A stretch of DNA of 64,000 nt, taken from contig NZ_LBIC01000007.1 of assembly GCF_001005725.1 (NCBI RefSeq), forward strand, positions 434,001-498,000. The letters are read 5' to 3'. The position numbers and the translations under genes are program-made. Shown here piece after piece: positions 42,481-51,330 of this stretch. The DNA comes from Sphingobium chungbukense. Its GTDB lineage: Bacteria > Pseudomonadota > Alphaproteobacteria > Sphingomonadales > Sphingomonadaceae. The notes under the pieces are model-generated. The model was not told where the DNA came from. It saw nothing but the letters and a program-made list of their open reading frames with translations, and searched no databases. Each line of letters opens with the position of its first letter. The first letter of the stretch is position 1.

Positions 42481-43704
42481 ATGCTGACAGCCACCGACAG
42501 ATATCTCGCCCGCCTGATCGCCCTCCCCATGCTGGGGACGCTGGTGATCTCGGCCATGCTGCTGGTGCTCGACAAGATGCTGAGCCTGTTCGACTTCGTC
42601 GCGGCGGAGGGGGGACCGGTCAGCGTCGTGTGGCGGATGCTGGCCAACATGATGCCCGAATATCTGTCGCTGGGCATTCCGATCGGCCTGATGCTGGGCA
42701 TATTGCTGGCCTTCCGCAAGCTGGCCATGTCGTCCGAGCTGGACGTGATGCGGGCCGTCGGCCTGTCCTACGGCCGCTTGCTGCGCGTGCCCTATATGTA
42801 TGCGATCGCGCTGGCGCTGCTCAATTTCGGCATTGTCGGCTTCGTCCAGCCGCTGTCCCGCCATGCCTATGAGGCGCTGCGCTTCGAACTGCGGTCGGGC
42901 GCGCTGGGCGCATCGATCAAGGTGGGCGAGTTCACCAATCTGGGCAAGCGCATGACCCTGCGGATCGAGCGCAGCCTGGACGAAGGCCGCAATCTGCAAG
43001 GGATTTTCGTCCGCGCCATCGGCAAGGACGGCCAGACCGTCGCCGTGACGGCGGCGCAGGGCGAATTCCTGGCGACCGACGATCCCGACACCATCATCTT
43101 CCGCCTGCGCGACGGCGTGCTGGTGAACGACGCGCCCAAATATAAGTCGCCGCGAATCCTGTCCTTTTCCAGCCACGACCTGCCGATCGACCTGCCGCAG
43201 ATCGAGAAGTTCCGGGGCCGCGACGTCGACCGGGAAAAGACCATCCCGGAACTGGTGACGATCGGCCATGATCCCGGTACGCCCGACAAGCTGCGCAACG
43301 AGATCCGCGCCAATTTCCATTTCCGCATGGTGGAGGTGGCGATGATGATGCTGCTGCCGCTGGCCGCGCTCGCCTTCGCCATTCCGCCCAAGCGATCCAC
43401 TTCGGCGCTGGGCGTGTTCCTCTCGATCGTGTTCATCGTGACCTATCACAAGATCAACGAATATGGGCAGGGCGTGGGATCGCTGGGCAAGATCGACCCG
43501 ATCATCGCGCTATGGGGGCCGTTCCTGCTGTTCGCCGGGCTGATCCTGTGGATGTATCATGTGATCGCGCACCGGCCGGGCGGCCAGCCGATCGCCGCGC
43601 TGGAATATGCCTTCGCCAAGATCGCCAAGCAATTCCTCCGCCTGCTGGGTCTTGTCCGGCGGCGGCAACCAAGGGCGGCAACCATGGCGGAAGGAGCCGT
43701 CTGA
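42481..43704 (+). CDS. lptF: LPS export ABC transporter permease LptF
   Basis: One of two inner-membrane permeases of the LptB2FG complex, which extracts LPS for transport to the outer membrane. The 407 aa protein has an N-terminal helix (ATDRYLARLIALPMLGTLVIS), a central soluble jellyroll domain (ERSLDEGRNLQGIFV and following) and C-terminal helices (MMLLPLAALAFAIPPKRS, WMYHVIAHRP). Start MLTATDRY at 42481 matches the family; an open frame extends to 42430 without a better site. Followed by lptG after 3 bases. Confidence 0.93.
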   Translation: MLTATDRYLARLIALPMLGTLVISAMLLVLDKMLSLFDFVAAEGGPVSVVWRMLANMMPEYLSLGIPIGLMLGILLAFRKLAMSSELDVMRAVGLSYGRLLRVPYMYAIALALLNFGIVGFVQPLSRHAYEALRFELRSGALGASIKVGEFTNLGKRMTLRIERSLDEGRNLQGIFVRAIGKDGQTVAVTAAQGEFLATDDPDTIIFRLRDGVLVNDAPKYKSPRILSFSSHDLPIDLPQIEKFRGRDVDREKTIPELVTIGHDPGTPDKLRNEIRANFHFRMVEVAMMMLLPLAALAFAIPPKRSTSALGVFLSIVFIVTYHKINEYGQGVGSLGKIDPIIALWGPFLLFAGLILWMYHVIAHRPGGQPIAALEYAFAKIAKQFLRLLGLVRRRQPRAATMAEGAV

Positions 43705-43707
43705 TCC

Positions 43708-44811
43708 ATGCACCAACTGAATTTCTTCCCGTCGCGCCAGCTTAGCTGGTATATGGCGCGGCTGTTCCTGACCCGGACCTTCGCGGTGCTGGCGATGCTG
43801 GTGGCGGTGCTCCAGACGCTGGATCTGCTGGGCGAATCGGGCGACATCCTCGCCTATGCAGGCAATGGCGACGCACAACTCTGGCATTATGTGGCCTTGC
43901 GCGCGCCGCAGATCGTTGCCCGCTTCCTGCCCTTCTCCGTGCTGCTCGGCACGCTGATCATGCTCGCCAGCCTCAACCAGAACAGCGAGATCATATCGAT
44001 GAAGGCGGCGGGGCTGTCGGCGCATCAGATATTGGCGCCGTTGCTGGCGGCGGCGCTGGGCGTGGCAATGATCAGCTATGCCTTCAACGAACGGATCGTG
44101 GCGCGATCGACCGCGCGGCTTTCGGCCTGGCAGGCGGTGGATTACGGCCCCCTCCCTCCCGATAGCGGCATCAAGGCCAGCCCGTGGGTGCGCGACGGCA
44201 ATAATCTGGTGACCGCCGCCATCGTCGCCGGGCGCGGCACGGCGGTGCAGCTCCGCAAGGTGGAGATCTTCAACCGCGTCAACAATACGCTGACCACCAT
44301 CGTCCAGGCGCCCAAGGGGCATTATGACGCGGCCAGCAAGAGCTGGGTACTGGAAGGCGCGCGGCAGTTCGACGTGGCGCGGGGGACCGAACGGCAGATC
44401 GGCACGGTCCGCTTCGGCCATGACATCCGGCCCGATCAGTTCACCCTGGCCAAGGTCGATCCCGACGCACTGACCTTCAGCCAGTTGCAGGCGGCGATCG
44501 GCGACCTGCACGATGCCGGGCGGCCGACCGCGGAGCTGGAGGGCAGCCTGTGGCATAAGCTGTCGGGGCCGCTGTCCGCGCTGCTGATGCCGATCCTGGG
44601 GTCCGTGGCGGCGTTCGGGCTGGCGCGGTCGGGGCAGTTGTTCGTGCGGGCGGTGATGGGGATGGCACTGGGCTTTGCCTATTTCGTGGCGGACAATTTC
44701 TCGCTCGCCATGGGGAATCTGGGGGCCTATCCGCCGTTCCTGGCGGCCTGGGCGCCGTTTCTGCTGTTCCTGCTGGTGGGCGAAACGGTGCTGTTCCGGA
44801 CGGAGGAATAG
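43708..44811 (+). CDS. lptG: LPS export ABC transporter permease LptG
   Basis: The second permease of the LptB2FG complex. The 367 aa protein shows SWYMARLFLTRTFAVLAMLVAVLQTLDL at the start, the PQIVARFLPFSVLLGTLIMLASLNQNSEIISMKAAGLS helix-turn segment, the central soluble domain, and a final helical bundle. It begins 4 bases after the lptF stop and is followed by a bidirectional terminator. No ATPase (lptB) is in the window, as usual when it is encoded elsewhere. Confidence 0.94.
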   Translation: MHQLNFFPSRQLSWYMARLFLTRTFAVLAMLVAVLQTLDLLGESGDILAYAGNGDAQLWHYVALRAPQIVARFLPFSVLLGTLIMLASLNQNSEIISMKAAGLSAHQILAPLLAAALGVAMISYAFNERIVARSTARLSAWQAVDYGPLPPDSGIKASPWVRDGNNLVTAAIVAGRGTAVQLRKVEIFNRVNNTLTTIVQAPKGHYDAASKSWVLEGARQFDVARGTERQIGTVRFGHDIRPDQFTLAKVDPDALTFSQLQAAIGDLHDAGRPTAELEGSLWHKLSGPLSALLMPILGSVAAFGLARSGQLFVRAVMGMALGFAYFVADNFSLAMGNLGAYPPFLAAWAPFLLFLLVGETVLFRTEE

Positions 44812-44813
44812 AG

Positions 44814-44841
44814 AAAAGGCCGGGATTGCCCGGCCTTTTTT
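44814..44841. terminator. Bidirectional terminator between lptG and the desaturase gene
   Basis: AAAAGGCCGGG-ATTG-CCCGGCCTTTTTT lies between two convergent genes and has A and T runs on either side of the 7-bp GC stem. Confidence 0.9.
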
Positions 44842-44845
44842 ACCC

Positions 44846-45910
44846 TTATCGACGAACCATCGTGCTCTGCGCGATCTTGCCGACCAGCGGCCACATGCCG
44901 GGATAATTGCCCTTGTGATAGGGCGAATCGCTCGCCAGCGTCGCCACCAGCCGCTTATGCGCCTCGCCCAGCGCGTGATAGGGCACGCTTGGCAGCAGGT
45001 GATGCAGTGCGTGGTAGCGCAGGCCCACCGGCGCCCAGATCGCGGCGAAGGGCGATGGTGGCGGCACATTCACCGAATCCAGATATTGGGCGGTGACGGT
45101 CATCGCATCGCCCTCATTTTCCCAGAGATGCGCGACCAGCGTGCGGAGCTGGTTGATGACGGTCATGGCCGAATGAACGGCCATATAGGTGAGCAGCGGT
45201 TTCCAGCCGAAGGCGAAGACGCTGCCGATCAGCGCCAGCGCGAAGAGGCAAGCGCCCGCTTCCTGCCAGGCCCACATCCGCGCGAAATCGCCCTCCGGCG
45301 CGCGGCGGCGATAGGCGGGGTTGATCGAGAGCGCGGAAAATTCCGCCACCACCTTGCGGCGCAGCGGCGGGACGATCAGGCTGAGCGGCGTCAAGACGCC
45401 GAAGCGCAGGATGAGACCGATCGGCGCCAGCGCCGCCACCAGGATGAACAAAGGCAGCGACCAGGGCTTCATCAGCGCCAGCGGCAGATATTCCGGGTCG
45501 TTCGCCGTGCCGTAGCGGGTGCGGGCATGATGCTGCGTATGCACGTCCTCATACATGAAGCTGGGGATCATCAGCGGAATGCCGACGAGCAGGTTCCAGC
45601 CGAAGCGGAAGCCGGGCAGCGCGCCCTTGCGGATATGGGTCAGCTCATGAATGAAGCTCGCCGCGCGGTAGAGCGCCAGCATCGCCACCAGTCCGAACGC
45701 CAGCATCGTCGCGCCCTCGGTCAGGATCGCACCGGCCAGCGCGGCGTAGCCGATCAGCGCCGACACCAGCAGGTCGGGCCAATAGATGGCGGGCTTTGCC
45801 GTCGACAGCTCTCGCGTCAGGTCCGCCGCCGCGCGCAGCATCGCCGCATCATCGGGAATGGCGCTTTTCGTCCGCGACGCGGCCGCAACAAGGGGATCGT
45901 GCACAGTCAT
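44846..45910 (-). CDS. Fatty acid desaturase family protein
   Basis: A membrane di-iron enzyme of 354 aa. The three histidine boxes are HELTH at residues 88-92, HTQHH at 124-128 and HALHH in the last third (RYHALHHLLP), as required for the di-iron centre. Four or more hydrophobic helices surround them. It may desaturate or hydroxylate acyl chains, perhaps of sphingolipids or carotenoid-type substrates, which sphingomonads have; the specific substrate is not indicated. Convergent with lptG. Confidence 0.88.
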   Translation of the reverse strand: MTVHDPLVAAASRTKSAIPDDAAMLRAAADLTRELSTAKPAIYWPDLLVSALIGYAALAGAILTEGATMLAFGLVAMLALYRAASFIHELTHIRKGALPGFRFGWNLLVGIPLMIPSFMYEDVHTQHHARTRYGTANDPEYLPLALMKPWSLPLFILVAALAPIGLILRFGVLTPLSLIVPPLRRKVVAEFSALSINPAYRRRAPEGDFARMWAWQEAGACLFALALIGSVFAFGWKPLLTYMAVHSAMTVINQLRTLVAHLWENEGDAMTVTAQYLDSVNVPPPSPFAAIWAPVGLRYHALHHLLPSVPYHALGEAHKRLVATLASDSPYHKGNYPGMWPLVGKIAQSTMVRR

Positions 45911-46064
45911 GCCGGGGTTCCTAAAGGGTAAATGCGCTGCAATTGGGGCAGCAACATGACGATTTGGCCATCATGATCCCATCCGATCATGTCCCGATTG
46001 ACATTCGCCGGACAAGCGACGATCCGTCCTAACCCAAACCTCCCGCTCCAGCGAAAGCTCCGCC
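45911..46064. other. Short divergent intergenic region
   Basis: 154 bases between divergent genes. It must hold the promoters of both, but no clear -35/-10 pair, terminator or repeat was identified. Confidence 0.4.
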
Positions 46065-47222
46065 GTGGCCAATCAAGAACTGGTGATCACCCCCGTCATG
46101 TCGAAGGCCGACCGCAAGGCTTTCGTCGATCTGCCTTGGCGGCTCTATGCCAATGATCCCCATTGGGTGCCGCCGCTGAAGGATGAGGTGGTCAGCCTGA
46201 TCACGCCGGGCAAGAACCCCTTTTTCGGCCATGCCGAGGCGCAATATTTCCTTGCCCGCCGGGGTGACAGGGTGGTCGGACGCGTGTCCGCGCATCTCGA
46301 TCACCTCGCGCTTTCGCAGCCCGCCGAACAGGGCATGGGGCCGGGCACCGGCAATTTCGGTCTGTTCGAGGCGGAAGATGCCGAAGTCGGCGCGGCGCTG
46401 ATCGCGACCGCGGAAGGATGGCTGCGGGCCAAGGGGATGACCCGCTCGCTCGGGCCGATCTCGCTGTCGATCTGGGAGGAGCCAGGCCTGCTGATCGAGG
46501 GCTTCGACCACAAGCCCACGGTCATGATGGGCCACGCCAAGCCGGAATATCAGGCCATGGTCGAGGGTGCGGGCTATCGGCCGGTCAAGCAGCTCAAGAC
46601 CTATGAGCTGGACATCACGCAGCCGTTCCCGCCGCTGATCCAGCGCATCGTCCAGTCGGGCGAGAAGAATGCGCGCATCCGCATCCGCAAGGTCGACAAA
46701 TCGAAATTCGACAGCGAGGCGGCGATCATCCTCGCGATCCTGAACGATGCCTGGGGCAATAATTGGGGCTTCGTGCCGATCACCGACGAAGAGGTCGCGC
46801 ATTTCGGCAAGCAGTTGAAGCCGATCGTGTTCAACGACCTCATCATGATCGCGGAACTGGAGGGCGAGCCGGTGGCGTTCATGATGACGCTGCCCGATCT
46901 CAATGAGGCGATCGCGCCGCTCAACGGCTCGCTCTTCCCCTTCGGCTGGGCGAAGCTGCTCTGGTGGCTGCGCAAGCCCAAGGTGCGCACCATGCGCGTG
47001 CCGCTGATGGGCGTGGTGCAACGGCTGCAATCGTCGCGCATGGCGAGCCAGCTCGCCTTCATGATGATCGAATATATCCGCCGCAACGCGACCACGCACT
47101 ATGGCGCGACGCGGGGCGAGATCGGCTGGGTGCTGGACGACAATCAGGGCATGAACGCCATTGCCGACGCGATCGAGAGCAGGGTGAACAAGGTCTATCA
47201 GGTTTACGAGAAGGATTTATAA
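46065..47222 (+). CDS. GNAT-like protein of unknown function, 385 aa
   Basis: A conserved 385 aa protein of the N-acetyltransferase-like family (YghO-type). It has LPWRLYANDPHWVPPLKDEV near residue 24, FGLFEAEDAEVGAALIATAEGWLRAKG in the middle and GPISLSIWEEPGLLIEGF, then a second GNAT-like half with DAWGNNWGFVPITDEEVAHF and VAFMMTLPDLNEAI. Starts at GTG 46065 with no strong Shine-Dalgarno site. It is found widely in sphingomonads; the acyl acceptor is not known. Confidence 0.75.
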   Translation: MANQELVITPVMSKADRKAFVDLPWRLYANDPHWVPPLKDEVVSLITPGKNPFFGHAEAQYFLARRGDRVVGRVSAHLDHLALSQPAEQGMGPGTGNFGLFEAEDAEVGAALIATAEGWLRAKGMTRSLGPISLSIWEEPGLLIEGFDHKPTVMMGHAKPEYQAMVEGAGYRPVKQLKTYELDITQPFPPLIQRIVQSGEKNARIRIRKVDKSKFDSEAAIILAILNDAWGNNWGFVPITDEEVAHFGKQLKPIVFNDLIMIAELEGEPVAFMMTLPDLNEAIAPLNGSLFPFGWAKLLWWLRKPKVRTMRVPLMGVVQRLQSSRMASQLAFMMIEYIRRNATTHYGATRGEIGWVLDDNQGMNAIADAIESRVNKVYQVYEKDL

Positions 47223-47258
47223 GCCCCGCTTCCGTTCCCTGTCGCTTGCGGGAGGGGA

Positions 47259-48161
47259 TTATGGAACCGCCACCTCCACCGCTCCGGCCGCGATCTTGAC
47301 GGTGACGGGGGTCTTCGCCAGCACTTCGCCATCGATCGAAATCCGCTGCGGCGGCACCGTCTCCAGGCGGAAGGATCGCCCGCGAAACTCCTGCGTATGC
47401 GCGTCCCTGTCGCGCAGCTTGAAGAATTTGGCGTACCAGTCCCAGGCGAGCCGTGCGTGGCTGCGGCCCACGACTGCCTGGATGACGATCTCCCCCGTGT
47501 CGACGTCAGCCTGATCGGACAGTTCGACCCCGCCATGATAGGGGCCGTTGAGGATGCGCACCTCCGTCGACCACATGCGCCGATCGCCCCGGCCATTGTC
47601 GAGCACCAGCCGGAAGGCGCGAAAGCCGATCGAACATTTGACCGCCCAGAGCAGATAGCCGATCCGTCCCAGATAGCGCTTCAGCCTGTGCGGCACCGTC
47701 TTGCCGATCATCGGCGACAGGCCGAGCGACGCGGCATTCACGAAATAATCCCGGTCGATCATGCCAAGGTCGATCCGCCGCCGACGACCCCCGGCAATGG
47801 CCGCCACCGCGCCCTCCAGATCGAGCGGGATGCCCAGGGTCCGGGCAAAGCTGTTCGCCGTGCCGAGCGGCAGGATGCCGAAGACGCAATCCTTGCCCAC
47901 CAGTTCGTCCACCGTGCCGGACAGCGATCCGTCGCCGCCGCCGACGATCACCATGGGCGCACCTTCCGCAACCGCCCGCCGGACCGTTTCCTGCAAGCGA
48001 TCCGGATCCTTCACCGCATGGGCCGCGATCAGATGCATGCCGGCCTCTTCCAGCAGGGTTCGGGCATTCTGGAACAGGGCCTCCCCCCGGCGGGAATGGA
48101 CATTGACGATGAGGACCGCGTCTCGCGGCAGCGCTTCGGGGGCGGGCGATTTCGTTTCCAT
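47259..48161 (-). CDS. Diacylglycerol kinase-family lipid kinase
   Basis: A 300 aa DAGK-domain protein with the ATP-binding motif MVIVGGGDGSLSGTVDELVG near residue 72 and PLGTANSFARTLGIPLD after it, as in YegS/DgkB-type kinases. The C-terminal half forms the beta-sandwich typical of the family (RRISIDGEVLAKTPVTV). It overlaps no neighbour; the metallophosphoesterase gene is divergent 67 bases away. It differs from the kinase at 40877 in length and motif, so the two are not recent duplicates. Confidence 0.88.
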   Translation of the reverse strand: METKSPAPEALPRDAVLIVNVHSRRGEALFQNARTLLEEAGMHLIAAHAVKDPDRLQETVRRAVAEGAPMVIVGGGDGSLSGTVDELVGKDCVFGILPLGTANSFARTLGIPLDLEGAVAAIAGGRRRRIDLGMIDRDYFVNAASLGLSPMIGKTVPHRLKRYLGRIGYLLWAVKCSIGFRAFRLVLDNGRGDRRMWSTEVRILNGPYHGGVELSDQADVDTGEIVIQAVVGRSHARLAWDWYAKFFKLRDRDAHTQEFRGRSFRLETVPPQRISIDGEVLAKTPVTVKIAAGAVEVAVP

Positions 48162-48228
48162 GCCTCAACAACACGCAAAGCGCCCAGGAGGTCCGAAACC
48201 AATCGCGGGCCACGCTCGTTCCCGAAAC

Positions 48229-49110
48229 ATGGCCCGTATCGCCCACCTGTCCGACATTCATTTCGGCGCGCATGATCCCAGGATCGTCGCCGCCGCCGAA
48301 GCCTGGCTGCAACAGCGCCAGCCCGACCTGGTCGTCATCAGCGGCGACCTGACCCAGCGCGCCCGACGCGACCAGTTCCGGCAGGCCGGCGCATGGATCA
48401 ACCGGCTGCGCGCCGCAGGCATGAAAATGCTGGTCGTGCCGGGCAATCACGACGTGCCGCTCTATGACCTCGCCCGCCGTTTCGGGGCGCCGCTGCGCCG
48501 CTACAAACGCGCCATCAGCAACGACCTCTGTCCCTTTTTCGAAGATGACGAGGTTGCGATGCTGGGCCTCAACACGGCGCGATCCCTGACGATCAAGGGT
48601 GGGCGGATCAATCATGACCAGATGCGGCTGCTGCGGGATCGGTTTGCGCATGTGGCGCCGGAAAAGACGCGCATCCTCGTCACCCATCACCCGCTGTTCG
48701 CCATGCCGATCGGCCGGGGCAATGAATTGAGCGAAGCCGTCGGGCAGCATGAGGATGCCGTGCGGGCGGCCGCGCAGGCAGGCATCCACATCGCCCTCGC
48801 CGGTCATTTCCATCGCACCTATGCGGAGGCGGCGGAGAAGATGGTGGCCCATGCGGGCGGCGCGCTGGTGATCCAGGCGGGAACGGCGACCTCCACCCGG
48901 CTGCGCAATGCCGAGCCGCAGAGCTTCAACTGGCTGCATGTCCACCGCCATGACGAGGTCGAATTGCAGGTGGTGGTGTGGGATGGCGCCAGCTTCCAGC
49001 GCGGGCACCATGTCGCCTATTTCCGGAAGGACGATGCGTGGATCGGGCAGGATATGGTTGATACCGGGGCCCTGCCTGGCATCAAAATAGCGGAGACGGC
49101 GAGAGGATGA
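48229..49110 (+). CDS. Metallophosphoesterase (calcineurin-like)
   Basis: A 293 aa dinuclear metal phosphoesterase. All family motifs are in order: LSDIHFG, SGDLTQRA, PGNHDV, THHPLF and GHFHRTY. It probably hydrolyses cyclic nucleotides or lipid phosphates; the substrate is not indicated. The ATG at 48229 is the first Met and gives MARIAHLSDIHF, where the motif normally lies within the first 15 residues. Divergent from the lipid kinase, a pairing that suggests lipid-phosphate metabolism but does not prove it. Confidence 0.9.
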   Translation: MARIAHLSDIHFGAHDPRIVAAAEAWLQQRQPDLVVISGDLTQRARRDQFRQAGAWINRLRAAGMKMLVVPGNHDVPLYDLARRFGAPLRRYKRAISNDLCPFFEDDEVAMLGLNTARSLTIKGGRINHDQMRLLRDRFAHVAPEKTRILVTHHPLFAMPIGRGNELSEAVGQHEDAVRAAAQAGIHIALAGHFHRTYAEAAEKMVAHAGGALVIQAGTATSTRLRNAEPQSFNWLHVHRHDEVELQVVVWDGASFQRGHHVAYFRKDDAWIGQDMVDTGALPGIKIAETARG

Positions 49111-49138
49111 AGGGGGGATTCTTGCCTGTCGCCCATTA

Positions 49139-49203
49139 TCCCGGCGAACGCCGCGATCTCAGGCGGGAGGGCCAACCTCACGGGATCCCGGCTTTCGCTG
49201 GGA
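49139..49203. repeat. REP-like imperfect inverted repeat in an intergenic gap
   Basis: TCCCGGCGAA at 49139-49148 and TTCGCTGGGA at 49194-49203 are inverted copies with one mismatch. They lie in the 144-base gap between two genes and look like the short extragenic palindromes common in sphingomonads. Confidence 0.45.
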
Positions 49204-49254
49204 GACGGATGGTGTCGACCTCCGCTCATGGCCCATCACGGCCATCGGGGAAGA

Positions 49255-50025
49255 TCAGCCCAGTTCCACCCAGGTCGGCGCGTGATCGCTCGCCTTTTCC
49301 CGTCCCCGGAAATCCTTGTCGACCTGCGCGTCGATGAGCCGGTCGGCGGCGGCGGGGCTGAGCAGCAGATGATCGATGCGAAAACCCGCATCGCGCGGCC
49401 AGGCGTTCATCTGATAGTCCCAATAGGTCCACACCCCGCCCGCCGGATGGCGCGAAGCGATGGCGTCGGTCCAGCCATCACCCAGCAGGCGACGGTAGGC
49501 GGCACGGCTTTCAGGCTGCATCAGCGCGTCGTCGGCCATGGCCTTGACCGAATAGACGTCCCTGTCGCGCGGAATGACATTATAATCGCCTGCGAGGACG
49601 GCGGGCACCTCCTCAGCCCAGATTTCAGCGGCACGGTCCCGCAAGCGTTTCATCCAGCGCAGCTTATAGTCGAATTTCGGGCCCGGCTGCGGATTGCCGT
49701 TGGGCAGGTAGATGCTGGCGACGCGCAGGCCCTTCACATCGGCTTCGAGATAGCGGCTATGTTCGTCCTCCGGCTCGCCCTCCAGGCCGCGGCGAACCTC
49801 CACCGGCGTTTCGCCGCGCGCCAATATGGCGACACCGTTGAACCCTTTCTGCCCATGCCAGATCGCACCATAGCCGATGTCTTCAATGTCCTTGACGGGG
49901 AAAGTCTCGTCCGACGTCTTGATTTCCTGAAGGCAGGCAATGTCGGGGCGGGTTTCGTCCAGCCACTCCAGCAGGCGCGGCAGGCGCGCCTTGATCCCGT
50001 TGATGTTGAAGGTGGCGATGCGCAT
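49255..50025 (-). CDS. xthA: Exodeoxyribonuclease III
   Basis: AP endonuclease and 3'-5' exonuclease of base-excision repair. The 256 aa protein has NINGIKARLPRLLEWL near the start, CLQEIKTSDETFP with the metal Glu, IYLPNGNPQPG, the LAGDYNVIPRDRDVY segment and the FRIDHLLLS C-terminal Asp-His region. Length is standard. It is convergent with the metallophosphoesterase and shares no operon. Confidence 0.95.
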   Translation of the reverse strand: MRIATFNINGIKARLPRLLEWLDETRPDIACLQEIKTSDETFPVKDIEDIGYGAIWHGQKGFNGVAILARGETPVEVRRGLEGEPEDEHSRYLEADVKGLRVASIYLPNGNPQPGPKFDYKLRWMKRLRDRAAEIWAEEVPAVLAGDYNVIPRDRDVYSVKAMADDALMQPESRAAYRRLLGDGWTDAIASRHPAGGVWTYWDYQMNAWPRDAGFRIDHLLLSPAAADRLIDAQVDKDFRGREKASDHAPTWVELG

Positions 50026-50091
50026 CGACGAAATCTCCTTGCGCGCATCCCTAGATAGGTGAGCGGCCCTTCGACAAGGGCCGGATGGATT

Positions 50092-50418
50092 TTAAATCGA
50101 AAAGCTGGTGCCGCAGCCGCAACCGGCGGTGGCGTTGGGGTTGGTCACCTTGAATGCCTTCCCCGCCAGATCGGACACGAAATCGACCGCCGATCCGCGC
50201 ACCAGGTCGATGCTGACATCGTCGACCACCAGCGTCACGCCGTCGCGCTCGACCGTGACATCATCGGCCTCCACCGCATCGGCCAGGCCGAAACGATATT
50301 GGAACCCCGAACAACCGCCCCCCTCGACGGCGAGACGCAGGATCGCGGGCTTGCCCTGCTTGGTGGCGATCTCGGCGACGCGGGCGGCAGCGGAGGGGGT
50401 CAGATCGATATCGGTCAT
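50092..50418 (-). CDS. erpA: Iron-sulfur cluster insertion protein ErpA/IscA-like
   Basis: A-type carrier that delivers Fe-S clusters to target enzymes. The 108 aa sequence has GGGCSGFQYRF near residue 35 and the C-terminal CGCGTSF with the other two cluster Cys residues. ErpA and IscA are hard to separate by motif; the length and Asp-rich middle fit ErpA. Fe-S enzymes in this window (the LeuCD-like hydro-lyase and dehydratase) may depend on it, but so do many others. Followed by xthA on the same strand after 66 bases. Confidence 0.92.
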   Translation of the reverse strand: MTDIDLTPSAAARVAEIATKQGKPAILRLAVEGGGCSGFQYRFGLADAVEADDVTVERDGVTLVVDDVSIDLVRGSAVDFVSDLAGKAFKVTNPNATAGCGCGTSFSI

Positions 50419-50440
50419 GGTGCCTAGATAGGAATAAGCA

Positions 50441-50473
50441 AAAGCCCCGGCAACCCATCGGCACCGGGGCTTT
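50441..50473 (-). terminator. Terminator of the M23 peptidase gene
   Basis: AAAGCCCCGG (50441-50450) pairs with CCGGGGCTTT (50464-50473) downstream of the peptidase stop; on the minus strand the stem ends in a TTT run with more T/A after it. Confidence 0.75.
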
Positions 50474-50496
50474 GAAAAGCGAGATGAAAGCGCCGC

Positions 50497-51222
50497 TTAT
50501 TCGTCGGCGGCCTTTTCCTGTGCCTTGGTCGGGCCACCCATGGCGATCGGCGGCTTGGTGTTCATCGCCACCAGATAATCGGGACCGGCGACGAAGGGGA
50601 TGGGGTTGATCGCCTGGCCGTCGACGCGCACTTCATAGTGAAGATGGCTGCCGGTCGAACGGCCGGTCGAACCCATGAGGCCGATCAACTGGCCACGATG
50701 GACATAGCTGTTCGCGGCGACCAGCAGCTTCGACATATGGCCGTAGCGCGTTTCCATGCCGCCGCCATGCGAAATCTGGACCAGATTGCCGTAACCGCTG
50801 GCCCATCCGGCGCGGCTGACAATGCCGTCGGCGGTCGCGTAAATCCTGGTGCCGATCGGGCCGGGAATATCGATGCCCTTGTGCATCCGGGCACCGCCGT
50901 TGAAGGGATCGGAGCGGACGCCGAAATTGGAGGTCAGGGAGAGTTTCTCGACCGGACGTCCGGAGGGGATGTAATTGGCCGACTTGGCCTGGCCATCGAG
51001 CCGCTGAAGGCTGGAGAAGAGGTTGGAAAAGCCGACGTCGGCCGGGCCGAGCGCACTGGTGTTGATTTCCGACGCATCGCCATAGGGATCATCGTCGTCA
51101 CTCTTCGCCTGGGCCGGGACAGCGGCGCAAAGTGCGCCTGCCATGCCCATCGCGCCGGCAATTTTCAGTGCAGAACGGAACCATCGCGCAGCGCGCGCAT
51201 TATCAGAATGAAGAACCAACAT
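50497..51222 (-). CDS. M23 (LytM) family peptidoglycan peptidase
   Basis: A 241 aa periplasmic endopeptidase. The N-terminal hydrophobic stretch (residues 20-40, ending AQAKS) is a signal peptide. The zinc site is complete: HKGIDIPGP (H-x3-D) and HLHYEVRVDG (H-x-H), with GIVSRAGWASGYGNLVQISH before. Full length for the family. It cuts peptide crosslinks and usually takes part in cell division or wall remodelling; no partner is adjacent. Confidence 0.92.
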   Translation of the reverse strand: MLVLHSDNARAARWFRSALKIAGAMGMAGALCAAVPAQAKSDDDDPYGDASEINTSALGPADVGFSNLFSSLQRLDGQAKSANYIPSGRPVEKLSLTSNFGVRSDPFNGGARMHKGIDIPGPIGTRIYATADGIVSRAGWASGYGNLVQISHGGGMETRYGHMSKLLVAANSYVHRGQLIGLMGSTGRSTGSHLHYEVRVDGQAINPIPFVAGPDYLVAMNTKPPIAMGGPTKAQEKAADE

Positions 51223-51330
51223 GCCGACCCCGACTATTGACCGGAGGCTTTGCGCCTCTCGGCTATCCCCACGTTAACCAAAATGCGGCTGATGCCGCCA
51301 CCCGCTGATCTCAAGAGGACATGTCCCGGC

